The translations under genes were made by a program, and so were the position numbers. From positions 17,525,185-17,589,184 of the forward strand of contig CM070719.1 in the NCBI GenBank assembly GCA_036346275.1: DNA of 64,000 nucleotides. The letters run 5' to 3'. The stretch comes from Otatea glauca (Eukaryota; Streptophyta; Magnoliopsida; Poales; Poaceae). Numbering within the stretch: the first letter of the stretch is position 1; the number at the start of each line of letters is the position of its first letter. Under the pieces are notes generated by a model. The model did no database searches, was not told the DNA's origin, and worked only from the letters and a program-made list of their open reading frames with translations. Of this stretch, positions 46,644-57,730 are shown in pieces.

Positions 46644-47493
46644 TGCTGATGACGTGGGTGTCTTGGCCGGCGGTGACCTATGGCGATCATGGCACAACAC
46701 AGGTGGCAGTAACGGCATCCTCAGTGACGGCAACCTACGATGATGCTCCGACAACAAGGAAGTTAGCGCCAGGTTGAACACGTGACGGCGATTGTGATGG
46801 TTACTCATCGACATCAGTGGAATCTGACGAGAATATTGACGATGATGTTGCGGGAATCTCCAAATTCCGAGGCGATAGGGGTGTGGATTTGTGCCTAGGG
46901 TTAGGGCTTTGGACACGGATCTCCTAGCGATGCAGATCCAACGCTTGGCCTCGGCTTTCATGCATGGAGGAGTCATGGATAAGGAGTTTGACGCAGATGC
47001 GGCGGCGCGATGCGGAGTCCATTCTGTGTATGTGGGGAAGACAACAATGCAGTGTGGGTGCGCAGCGAGCCAGGTTACAGGATGGAGATGGGTCAAGGTG
47101 ACACGTGGGTGAGTTGGGCCAGGCACAGGGAAAGCGGCGAGACGGGCTTGTGGGTTAGGCCAAGGAGAAAGAGAAATGTGATGGTAAGTAGGGATTCAGT
47201 CTAAGAGCCTTTCACCATTTTAATTAGTTTTCCTTTTTAGAAATCAGAGAAAATACAAAAGAGCACAAATAAAATAAAAAATACACTAAAAAATTCTGAA
47301 ATATATTTTCAAGCGCAAGGAACTCAAATAAAGTAATTTTGATAATCGTTCACTTGGATTTAGTCGTATTAAATTATTATTTTTTATTTAGAAAAGCCCC
47401 GTATTAAACTTTAATGAGCAATAAAATTAGTGAAAATTTTTGGAGGGCTAAACTACGCCAAAAAAAATTAGATAGGTAAAAAAAGATATCACA
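46644..47493 (-). repeat. right portion of the split Tekay-like LTR
   Basis: Continues the LTR interrupted at 31353. It is GC-rich up to about 47170 and then A-rich, ending in AGATATCACA at 47484-47493, comparable to GATGTTACA of relatives. The 175-codon minus ORF at 46599-47126 is not recognised and is most likely fortuitous. Confidence 0.5.
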
Positions 47494-48289
47494 TACAAGT
47501 GAACCCATGGTACATTAGGTACTCAAATAATGCACCTACCATTTCTGCAAATCGGTCAATTTGATATTTATTGTCATTACTATTACAAAACAGCACCACC
47601 GCCAACTAGTCTTGGTCCATGAAAGATCGGATCATTTGCAGCAATCAAATTAACTTGGAGCTGACAACTTCTAAATTTCCATGGATGCCAAAAATAATGC
47701 CTCCAAACAAGCTTTAGAGGAGACAACTTTCTGAAATGATGGCCATGCTCCTCGAAAAAGTGATCACTTTTCTAGTCTATTTACCTTATTTTTTTATAAA
47801 TCTAACCGCACTTAAATAAAATTATAAATCTAACCTCCTCCCGTGTACGCATATTAGCTGTCGTTGGTTTGTAGTTGCTTATATTACTATGTTGTGTAGG
47901 TCGCAATGAATTGACCTGGCATGTGCCGAGGAAATACAGTACTGCCACCAACCAGCATGTGCCTAATGTGGAATATGCCTAGGTGTGGGACCCATGCAAA
48001 ACCGTTGGCTCAAAGCAAATATTTTTAAGATAGTGTTAGGACTTAGAAGGAGGCCCTACTTGATAACGATCATAAACAGAAAAAAAAAGTAATAAACAAT
48101 GAGAGCACTACGTACAAAAAGTGTGTTGAGATTTTGTGTTCTGACTTGACTGCTTAATGCGTATTGAAAGTAGAAGACAATATACTGTACTTGTAAGTAG
48201 AATATGCCGGTGGTCGTCGATATTACTTTTTTTTTTTAAGAGAAAGCCAGGGCATTCATTTATCTCAAAGGTTCGAAGTGAAAGATACT
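47494..48289. other. intergenic DNA with one MITE arm
   Basis: About 47757-47840 matches the left arm of the MITE-like element at 6770-7042 (GATCACTTTTCTAG; AAAATTATAAATCTAAC). Otherwise nothing was recognised. Confidence 0.35.
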
Positions 48290-48290
48290 C

Positions 48291-48320
48291 CCTCCATATA
48301 AACTTGGATGAAAGGAGTAA
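48291..48320. mobile_element. minimal Stowaway-like remnant (about 30 bp)
   Basis: CTCCCTCC and GGATGAAAGGAG are separated by only about 10 bases and flanked by TA on both sides. It looks like a Stowaway MITE reduced to its two termini. Confidence 0.4.
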
Positions 48321-48327
48321 AAAGCTA

Positions 48328-50600
48328 AGTGTAATACCTTAAAAAAACAAAAGAGAAAGCAGGGTTGGCCCAAGTAGCGTTGAGTCGGCCTTAGCATGCG
48401 TGTCATGGTTGGACCGGACTTGGCGTCCTCACCGGCCATATAAGGGGCATGGGAGGGGATAGAAACCCAAGCCCTAAGCTGTGCCACTGCCCTAGCTTCG
48501 CCGCTAGCCGCCCACACGCTACTACGCCTGGCCATACCTTGCGACGCAGTGCCGCCCACACGCTACCATGCCCAAGCCATGCCGCGCTGTGACTGTTGTC
48601 GCCCTATGTTACAATCATCGTCGCTTGCTAGGCACTTCACCACCCCACCATGCACCAAGCCATTGCGCGACGCCATCGGCTGAGCCGCTACCAACGTTGG
48701 CGCCGTCGTCTGCTGAAACCGCCATTGAGGTGCCATGTCAGCCGTGCCACCGCCTGCCGCCGCTGTGCTGACCGAACCACGCCAGAGAAAGCCACTCCAT
48801 GTCGACCGCATCTAGGGCATGTCCCGGTGTTCTCTCCTTTGTTTTTCACGTTCGTCGTCAAATCGTACGGCCGATCTGAGATCTGTTTGAGTCACCATAT
48901 GTAGGAGGTGTCGAGAATCTTGGAGGATATGGTGTGGAAGTTTCTGGAAGCGTGATAGAGTGGGGAGCATGCGGGGATTGCAAAGGACCTGCGTTGTCAA
49001 TGTTTCCAACGAGATTTCAAGATGTAGGTATAAAATCTAAATCGTTGTTGGTCATGTTGGAGTTGTAGTTAATCAATGTTATAGTCGTATTGTTGGTAGA
49101 TAGGGAAGTTGGGAAGCATCGGGTGGAATTTGGGAGAGGTCGGTATTCATGTAATAGTGGTCTCTGTTTTGGGTCAAGTTTTGGGGTACTTACGATCAGT
49201 TTCATGGCATTTTTTGGTTATAAAAAATATTCATTATTGTCTAAAGTTTAATTAGAGAACAAGAATGTAAAATTTGGTTAAGTTGTTTGAAAATTATTTC
49301 TTATATAAGCTTACTATCCAGAAATCAATCGCTGTTGAGGGTAGTCGTGTTAATCTGCTGTTTAGGGCTATATAATGACCTAATTAAATTATGTCAATAA
49401 CTAGAGAAAACTAGATGATTCTCCCTAGATTCCAGAGATGCTTGCTATCTTTGGAGTTATATAAAAATAGTTACGAAATTGTGAGGTCTGTTGCCTAGTA
49501 AAGTCTTTAGGGCTGAAAACAAGGGGTTAAATAGATTAATTGGCAAATGTGAATAACTAGAAAATTGTATACAATCTTACGTATTTTTTTAGAACATATA
49601 TGGTTTACTATGTTTGGACTCCTGATCTAGGAGTTATGGCCTTTCAACCACCGGGACAAAAAAAGGGTAAACAGTCTAGCGAGAGATAAAGTTAAGTCTG
49701 AAGATGTGTGTACTGTTATGGCATGATTTTGAGATCGGTTTACTACTGTAGGAGGTGTGACTATGGGTTTGACTTCTACCACATGCTATTTCGTTTCTCG
49801 TGAGTAAAAAGGTAAGTGCATAATAGAATAATGACATAGATGATTAAATCTTATTGTTTGTATTAGAAACTTGCTATCATGATGTTTTACATGGTTTCTT
49901 TCATTTATTATGAAAAATGATATGTTATAATGATGATAATAATAGAGATGATGAAATATTTTAGTAACTTATGTCATTTGCATATATGCATTCATGATAA
50001 AAAGAGGTGACCTATGTGGGCCTCTACGGCCAATTTGGTGTAAGCATGAAAGACCTACTTCGATAGGCACTTTTCACGGCATGAAGTGTATAAGAGGGTG
50101 CGATATCGACTTGTGTGCACTCAACGATACCGGTATATACTATGTAATGAGCATACGAGCATACAGACATAATTGCATTGCATCCCTAGTGATAAAAGAT
50201 GATTAATGAGGTGAATGTGATAAATAGTTACGTTATTGTTTTATTATGTACTTGCTGAGTCGGGGACTCACCTTTACTTATTTTAATGTTTTAGATAATC
50301 ATTGAAATCGACATGTATGGGATGAGAGTAACACCATTGTGTCGCTTGTCACTTCATCTTTCATGAATACCTAGTTTTAGCGTTCACTCATGAGTAATAA
50401 AGTGTTTAGCCAATTTAGTTGACGGACTTTCATAATCATAGTAATGGACATATGAATTTACTCAGTTTTATATTAAATAGGAAGTTTAGTTATTTATTTA
50501 TTCTTTAATTATAATTGTTATCGTTGTCGTTAAAAGGTAAAGATTACTCCCAGATTCATGTGATCCGGGCATACCCAAGTATAAAGACCTGGGCGTTCCC
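48328..50600 (+). mobile_element. probable decayed LTR (Tekay-like) in plus orientation
   Basis: It starts TGTAATACC, similar to TGTAACATCC, the minus-strand start of the LTRs above. A plus TATA motif CCATATAAGGGGCATGGG lies near 48436. The long downstream part contains ACTTGCTGAGTCGGGGACTC near 50251, matching the reverse of ACTCAGCAAGTCGGGGAAA near 36328. GC-rich ORFs between 48260 and 48900 are shadows. The right end and TSD are not found. Confidence 0.45.
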
Positions 50601-50811
50601 GAGCGCGTGGACTCGAGCATGCATGGGCGCGTGGTTCCAATATTTATTATTAGTTTTGATATTGTCTATATTATTATACAAATTCCTGTTAGTATTGTTT
50701 ATAGAGGTATTAATACTGAAGCGGTAGAAAGACAACTATAGTTATTTGCCTCTCTCTGAACAAACTGCAAAGAAAACTGATCAAACAAAAGAAGAACCCC
50801 TCGTCAGATGG

Positions 50812-51152
50812 GTGGGAGGAAATTGAAGCCCTGGCTTGTCGAAAGGGGGTGCAGCTAGTGAATGAATGGGTGCGCATGCCAGTTATCGTCGAACCTGACT
50901 GTGCGTCCGTCGGTTGCCGCTGGTTTGTCGTCAAAGGTTGGAGGACTGATCAAGAGGAGTGCTGTCTTCAGGGAATCCAGAGTGCACATGGCTACGCTCT
51001 CGGATGTGCAAGTCCACGAAATTAAGAGAGAACATAACAAAGTAGCGCATGAGTTAGCAGCACAACTAGCTAAAAGGAACGCGCATTTGTGTGGTGCGGA
51101 GCACAAGCTTCGTCCTGCATTGGTGAGCAGCTCCAACTCAGTAAAAAATTAG
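50812..51152 (+). pseudogene. RNase H-like domain fragment
   Basis: Reads EIEALACRKGVQLVNEWVRM and then IVEPDCAS in one frame (50815-50910). After a shift near 50910 it reads SRVHMATLSDVQVHEIKREH and NKVAHELAAQLAKRNAH (50970-51090). This is the second half of the RNase H-like domain found in plant LINEs and in related pseudogenes, including the characteristic H of KREHNKVAHELA. No RT lies upstream, so it is a solitary 3' fragment. A 20 bp stretch beginning CAGCTCCAACTCAG is directly repeated at about 51127 and 51176. Confidence 0.65.
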
Positions 51153-51615
51153 GACGTTTGGCCGGTTTCTAGGCTGCAGCTCCAACTCAGTAAAATTTCC
51201 ACCCCATGTCCTCAGAAGCCGTCAAAGCCTTACATGGGTAGCTTCAGCTTCTCTCATAGTTCATTTTTGCAGGAGCCCGAGCCGGACTTCTCGGAGCCCA
51301 GGTTGTTCGGCCAGATTTTTTCGGCTACTCTAGAGCTAGCCAAACAGCACCTTAACGAATAAAGCTCTCTCCAAAAAAGGTCGAAAGAAGTCTCCACACG
51401 AGGGAAGATCCTTGCACTATAAAGGGGTGTTTGGATAAGCACGATCCTTTTGGGAAATTTTCGGATAGTTTAAATTTGAACAAAACTCTAAGTATTCAAA
51501 TCGAAATCCACATGTACATGTCCTAAATCAAAATCTACCATCTACAATGCTCGATCCTTTACACTTATCTAAGTCAAAATTTACGATCTACCACTCCATG
51601 TATTTCTCGCACAAG
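51153..51615. other. intergenic DNA, nothing recognised
   Basis: No ORF or RNA gene. GGGGTGTTTGGATAAGCA near 51424 resembles a MITE end, without a partner. Confidence 0.3.
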
Positions 51616-51617
51616 TA

Positions 51618-51850
51618 CTCCCTCCAGTCTAAAAAAAAGAAATTGTTTTGGACATCAACACAATCCTAAATAAAACTTTGACAACTCCTTTATATTGTGA
51701 TATATTAATAAAACCTAATAAAACTATACTGTTACTTTTGAGACAAATCTATGAATATCATTTTCATAAGTCCAATCTAAATATTCAAAAAGATATTTAG
51801 TATCCAAAGTTTAGAATATTTGACTCTACATGCATCCTAAATGGTGGGAG
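51618..51850. mobile_element. Stowaway-like MITE (233 bp), TSD TA
   Basis: Begins CTCCCTCCAGTCTAAAA and ends CTAAATGGTGGGAG, flanked by TA at 51616-51617 and 51851-51852. AT-rich interior without coding. Confidence 0.88.
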
Positions 51851-51852
51851 TA

Positions 51853-53306
51853 TATGCAAACAAGAATCAAATGACATCAGCATATATATACCTAGGCACA
51901 TATTGGCATTGCAACACTATTTCCAGTATTATAGTATGAATATTAATTGTATGACCCAACCTTAGTTACTGGATTCTGATCGTCTGGTCAAAAGATGCTT
52001 GAATGCACAATTGCACATTGTTTGGCTTCTCTACATTTTAACTAAGTTATGTAGAGGATCCGATCCATTTCCGAAGTCAACAATCAGTTTTATCCTATCT
52101 TTCATTGTAGAAAGGGACATTTTTCGGTATTTTCAACTATTAGAAATTGACAGACGGATTGTTCTTGCACACCATGAATAACGATTGATTTCTGATAGAA
52201 AATGAAGCGCACGACTAATAAAAGTACATTATGGCTATCAATCCTCCACAGATGCATGGATACTAAAAAATCCCTATGGTTGCGGTTCTTTATAATTAAT
52301 TAATGTGGTTGCCAATATATGTTTGTTGACATCAGCTGGGTTACAAAATTATATGCGAAAAATTAACTATTGCTGTACTTCGTATATAGATTATGTTAGC
52401 TAGTTAGCTTTTTTCGAGGATGGTTAATTAAAGAAGGATACTATGTCAGTTTAAATGTAGGAAAAAAGGTCACCTCTCAAGCTATTTGCATACTCTCTCT
52501 CTGCGTGGAAAGCTTTTAGCATTTTGAATATATTGTGGGGTGAGAAGTCTACATTGCATTTGACACTCGCATTGAGTATGATTACAATCTCTCTCAAACC
52601 CACACGAGGACAGGACTGTTGCAAATGGGGAGCTTGCTCGTGGAGGTTGTTGACTTTTCGAGGTTCTCAAAGGTGCTACTAATCATCGTCTGAGTGTAAA
52701 CTCATGCCAACTTTGCGTGGAAGTGTATAAAAAAACTAGAAATAGTTACTAGATATAAGAGGATGGATGCTCTTATAAGCTTGGAAAAGATCAATGTCAA
52801 ATTCGATTCTATTTTCATGATATGAAAAACACGAAAGTCAGCATAAGTAGTGCCTTTTCTCTGTTCACTGTTTGCCAATTTCATTTATCTCTCGAGTTTG
52901 GTGGGGTTCGAAAATTTTGGATGATGACAGAACATAGCAACTTCTATGCAAATTTCAAGCAAGTTTATATTTATTAAACATATTTATTTTTGGTAACTAT
53001 TCAACATCATAACGGAGTTAAATCGGCATACGACGGATGCTATTCACACTGTTGTTTGGACTTCACAAGTTAATTTTTTAATTCAATTTGTAAAAATGTA
53101 GACACATAACCCTGTGTGGTTGGGAACCTTTTTTTTTTTCTGTGTGGCTGACATGAATCCGATGAAATAAGGTCACGAAAGGTTGTGTATCAGAATTAAC
53201 CGATAACAAAAGGTTACTATGCAGTGACAGTAATCTATATATCAACCTAGTTATTTCCCCTCTAGCTTCTATACACACCAGTTTTTCTAATCTCTTTAAT
53301 CAATGT
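51853..53306. other. AT-rich intergenic DNA, nothing recognised
   Basis: No credible ORF or transposon boundary. A slightly more complex stretch at 52480-52690 gives a 62-codon minus ORF without recognisable similarity. Confidence 0.35.
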
Positions 53307-53308
53307 TA

Positions 53309-53563
53309 CTCACTCTATTTACAAGACATATTTTTTTTGGCACATAGACCAAAAATATATTAAAAATAATTAGATTATCCTTAATTATTATCACTAATCA
53401 CTATATTCAATGCATGCATATAAAAAATATAAAGTAAAGGTGGATATTTATTAGTGGTATAGAGAGAACATCAAATTAATTTTGCATTAGAGTGTGAAAT
53501 ATGCTCTATATTTATGAATAAGATCATTAAAAAAATACGACTTATAAACTTGGATAGAGGAAG
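53309..53563. mobile_element. Stowaway-like MITE (255 bp), TSD TA
   Basis: Begins CTCACTCTATTTACAAGAC and ends CTTATAAACTTGGATAGAGGAAG, with TA at 53307-53308 and 53564-53565. The termini are divergent from the usual CTCCCTCC but inverted to one another. Confidence 0.75.
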
Positions 53564-53642
53564 TAATTAATTGTCGTCTAATTAATTGTTGCCATTAGTG
53601 ACATCACCAGGCAGCTGCACACATGAACACCAGGGCCCAGGC

Positions 53643-54763
53643 CAAGGATTCAAATTTCGTCAAAATTTCGGATTTCAGGACCCCACGAGATTACGAGCTG
53701 GAAAAAAATTGAAAATACTACAGTACTTTCAATTTTTCGGCGAAATTTCGCCCAAATCGGGCGCAATTTCATGAAAACAATCTGGATTTTGCTTTTTATG
53801 GCCAGATTTGACTTCAATTACGTAAATAACACATAAGAAAGTGATCTTTGATGATAATTTGTCGAAAAACTTATTGTTTTGGGATATTTTAAATTTTTGG
53901 CAAATACACTTTTGGAATTTTATAAAATTCTACAAGCTTGATAATGATCTCAAACATTTATGGTACTATATTTAGTAGTTTATGATCATACATGAAAATT
54001 TTTAAAATAATTTAACTTCATTTATTATCTCTACAAAATAAAAAACAGAATGAATATAATTGGGACAGTAAACTTGTCAGAATTTTATAAAATTTATAGT
54101 GTGTAATAATCACCTCATAATTTTATAGAAACATTAAAGATACATCAGAACCATGTACAAAAAGTTTCAAAATTGTTAAACATGGTTTGAACCATTTTTC
54201 ATTTTGTTCAAGTTTGTCGGCAAGGCTTTTAATAGGACAGTAGCACTGTCCGAATTTTCAAAACTTCATAAAGCCTGATCATCATCTGAACCTTTTATGG
54301 GAACATTATGAATGCATCAGAATCATGCACAAATTTTTTTATATATTTATATAGTGTTTTGTACTATGTTTCATTCACTTCAAAATTGTCGGTCAGCGTT
54401 TTATCAGGACAGTACCAATATTTGAATTGTTAAACATCCCACATAATTCATAATTATATGAATTTTTTATGGAAATATCAAAAATATGTCAGGACTCTCC
54501 AGAAAAAGTTTCAAAAATTTTCGTTTTGACTCACTTTTTAGCTAGTGCAAAGCCACCAAAATTTCGGATATTTCGCCCGAAATTTTGAGAAAACTGGCCG
54601 AATTTCGGATTTTTTCGGTTTAAAACGGACCGATTTGAATTTGAATTTTTGAATTTTGATCGAGATTTATCCGAAATACCTAGATTTCGACGAAATTTTG
54701 GATTTCGGTCATAGACAAAATTTAATCCGAAAACGAAATTTGATTTTCGAAATTTGAATCCTT
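53643..54763. mobile_element. hAT-like foldback element (1.1 kb)
   Basis: Ends CAAGGATTCAAATTTCG and CGAAATTTGAATCCTT are inverted. Short AAATTTCGG/CCGAAATTT motifs are repeated in the outer 150 bp of each side. Octamers GCCCAGGC (53635-53642) and CCCTAGGC (54764-54771) match at 6 of 8 positions, fitting an 8 bp TSD. The AT-rich centre contains repeated blocks (about 180 bp period) around TTTATGG(T/G)A(A/C)(T/A)AT. No transposase. Confidence 0.65.
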
Positions 54764-54771
54764 CCCTAGGC

Positions 54772-55579
54772 AACAGCTACGCAACACCCATCCCATCCTC
54801 ATGCAGCTCATGAGTGGCAAGCCAGTATTGCTTTCATTGACAAGCAAGCAATGTCAAACACAATCAATGAAGCACACTGACATTGCTAGCTCTGGATCTC
54901 ATTGCCCACAGCCAGCCAGGCATGATCGATCAACAGCGAGCACGCATCATTTCTAGTCACGCCAAATCTAGAGCTTATTCGGGTATTTCCGCCGTAGAAA
55001 CAAAAATGCGGAAACGAATTAGGGTGATCTACGTTTTGTAACAGCAACATACGGGTAAACCGTAATTTATCGTAAGTTGAGAACACCAGAAAGAATTCGT
55101 AGATTCTATGCTCAAACAATGGTTTCAGACGGATAGTTAGGCATTGACTCGTGATTTTGTCGAGATAGGCCCAAAAGGTCGAGCAAATCAGAGCGATCTC
55201 CCGTCATCGACTACAAGTCAAAACTGGATATAGAAAAATTTCGATATACTTGAGCCATGTCCACTTCCAATTTACTTTCGGCTCATATTTTGCACCATAC
55301 TGCGAAATGGTTCAATACTCTTAACAGTGTGTGCTCTCGCTTTCAATATACCGTTTAAAAAGAGTTATTATATCTCTTTATCTTTTCGAGTATACTCTAA
55401 TACTGATTATAAAGTACTCTCAAGTGAGTTTCGTGAAAATTTTCATCAAAATCCACTTTTTATAACACAATTTGCATATATACTCTATTTATATATGTAA
55501 AATTGTACATGCAAAAATAAAGAGCTCTTATGAATTTTTTTAAACCATGCACGTTAGAGTATCTTAGAACTAGTAGTTA

Positions 55580-55580
<1 letters not shown>
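54772..55580. other. intergenic DNA, nothing recognised
   Basis: Mixed composition with no supported gene. Confidence 0.35.
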
Positions 55581-55620
<40 letters not shown>

Positions 55621-55705
55621 ATATATATATATATATATGTGTATATAGGTATATGTATATGTATTACATATGTATATATACATATATGTACATATATACG
55701 TATAA
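55581..55705. repeat. AT/GT microsatellite
   Basis: (AT)n with interspersed GTGTGT and TATGTATA runs over about 125 bp. Confidence 0.9.
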
Positions 55706-55829
55706 ACGCTATTCTGTACCTGCGTATAGAATAGCCTATTATACACTCAAGCCATTTAATTCAATCTGACCGAGCCATACAACGCACTAATCAGCGCAAC
55801 GGACTGCCTCTGATACGTGGTCAAATCAA

Positions 55830-56092
55830 CTAGTTAATGTGTTTCGTAGTTTGTATATGAATATGTTTTTTCATTATTTTAGCAATAACTTTTTATTGAT
55901 AGCTTCGATTCGTAAAAGGTTTTCACCAGTAGCTTACTAACGACGAGAGTAACAGAATGATCTAAGTCTCACTAATAGAATACCGTGTGAATGAGATTTT
56001 ACTGTCAATTTACCAAATATATCGTAAAAGTTTACTACCGCATAGGCTACTAATCCCTTTGGCATGATAGTAAAAATTATATATACCGATAG

Positions 56093-56137
<45 letters not shown>

Positions 56138-57103
56138 TATATAGATAGATAGATAGATAGTATATTCTAACTCATGCTGCGAGACTTATATCAATATGTT
56201 GCTCTCGTCGACAGTAAGCTACCGGTGAAAACCGTTCGCTAATCAGAGCTGTGCATAAAAAGTTATGGTTAAAACAAAGAATAAACTTATTCATGTACAA
56301 ACAAAAAACACATTTACTAGTCAGTCATGCGGTGTTAAGCTAGTAATGTGTTTTCTTATTTGAACATGAATCTGTTTTTCTTCGATTTAGCCATAATTTT
56401 TTATTAACAACTCCGATTCATGAATGGTTTTTACCACTTACTGACGATGAGAGAAACATAATGATATAAGTCTAGTTAGTAAACATAGATTTTACTATCC
56501 GTATATATTGATTTTACTATCGTATATATATATTTTACTATCAGATCATTGGGTTTATGCGGCGTTTTATTTGCGAGACTTATATCAATATGTTACTCTC
56601 GTCGTCAATAAGCTACTGGTGAAAACCGTTCGCGAATCGAAGGTGTCAATAAAAAATTACGACTAAAACAAAGAATAAATAGATTCATGTACAAACAAAA
56701 AACACGTTTACTAGTTGGTCATGCAGCGTTAAGCTAGTAATGTGTTTCCTTATTTGAACTAGAATCTATTTTATTAATTTAGCTATAATTTTTTATTGAC
56801 AGCTCCAATTCATGAATGGTTTTTACCACTTGCTTACTGACGACAAGAACAACATAATGATATAAGTCTCCTAGTAAATCAGATTTTACTATCCGTATAT
56901 ATATATTGTACTATCGGTATACATCGTTTTTACCATCATGCCAGAGGGTTCATGCAACATTTTATTGGTCAGACTTATATCAATATGCTACTCTCATTAG
57001 CAGTAAGTTACTAGTGAAAATCGTTCATGAGTCAGATGTGCCAATAAAAAGGTATGGCTAAAAAAAACAGCTTCGCGTAGAAACTAGAAACGCATTTACT
57101 AAG
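55830..57103. repeat. array of three tandem palindromic units of 370-510 bp
   Basis: Units 55830-56339, 56340-56733 and 56734-57103 each begin CTAGT(T)AATGTGTTT and end AAACxC(A/G)TTTACTA. Within each unit the left arm (AGCTTACTAACGACGAGAG) is the reverse complement of the right arm (CTCTCGTCGACAGTAAGCT), with arms of about 140-180 bp around an AT-rich centre. The whole array therefore alternates six arms. Unit 1 is longer because of an AT/ATAG microsatellite at 56094-56160. No transposase, TSD or coding sequence is found. Confidence 0.85.
56094..56160. repeat. (AT)n then (ATAG)n microsatellite in the first palindrome centre
   Basis: About 40 bp of AT followed by six ATAG/GATA units, placed at the symmetry centre of unit 1. 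Confidence 0.9.
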
Positions 57104-57695
57104 TACTCTGGCTACGTAGGTAACTGGATTAGTCAACACGTGTCACGTGGGCATATGTGGGATGTTTTCCATGTGCATCTCCGAAAGAAGTGCAAAATTA
57201 CTAATCTGTGCGCAAGCGCAGATTAGCGCTTCCGTGTGTATATATATAACTAGATGCGTGGATCTTATTTATTTTGTCGTGTAGTGAACACATATATACA
57301 CACACATATAGTATAATTATCTATGGCACCATGATCTAAAAAGGATATTTTCTCTATGTATTTTCATACGAAATTTTTAGGATGCTGAGTTTAACCAGTT
57401 TACTAACTAATTCAAATAAGTTTGAACTAAAATTTAAACTAGAGTTTCCCTTTTTTATGATAGTTTGGTTGTAGGTATGTGCTGATTTTATATATAAATC
57501 AGCAAAGCATGTGATTCAAACTCGTTCGAAATCTTTGAATTCGATTGTATTTTTTTCAAAGGTAGTGTTTCATTTGGATTATTATAGATGTGTATATACC
57601 CTAAAATTAAAATTTTTCAAAAATATATTCGAATATAGCTTGAATTCACGCATTTGAAATCATGATGCTTAGACATCATGGTGCTCCATTTCAAC

Positions 57696-57697
<2 letters not shown>
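57104..57697. other. intergenic DNA, short GC palindrome
   Basis: TAATCTGTGCGCAAGCGCAGATTA near 57199 is an almost perfect palindrome. No gene. Confidence 0.4.

Positions 57698-57729
<32 letters not shown>
57698..57729. repeat. (AT)n microsatellite
   Basis: An uninterrupted AT dinucleotide run of about 30 bp. Confidence 0.9.

Positions 57730-57730
<1 letters not shown>

Larger units (their letters stand above)
27752..47493 (-). mobile_element. old LTR (Tekay-like) split by CACTA and Copia insertions
   Basis: Pieces 27752-28448, 29769-31353 and 46644-47493 together read as one LTR of the same kind as 35971-38703. The shared start region is AGTTCAGGATCATGC near 27800 compared with AGTCCCAGATCAACGC near 36020. 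The stretch ATAGTTTTACACTCTGCA is shared at 28420 and 36737. The junction context GGGAGAGCTC is shared at 31334 and 37909. The right part is GC-rich and then A-rich, as in 1-684. Candidate TSDs TATAA (27747-27751) and TACAA (47494-47498) differ at one base. The minus orientation is taken from related copies. Confidence 0.55.

Noticed and set aside
46599..47126. 175-codon minus-strand ORF
   Set aside because: It lies in the GC-rich part of the split LTR, crosses the Copia TSD and has no recognised domain.
48260..48904. Cluster of ORFs of 60-99 codons on both strands
   Set aside because: GC-rich leader of an LTR-like block; frames overlap on both strands and none resembles a known protein.
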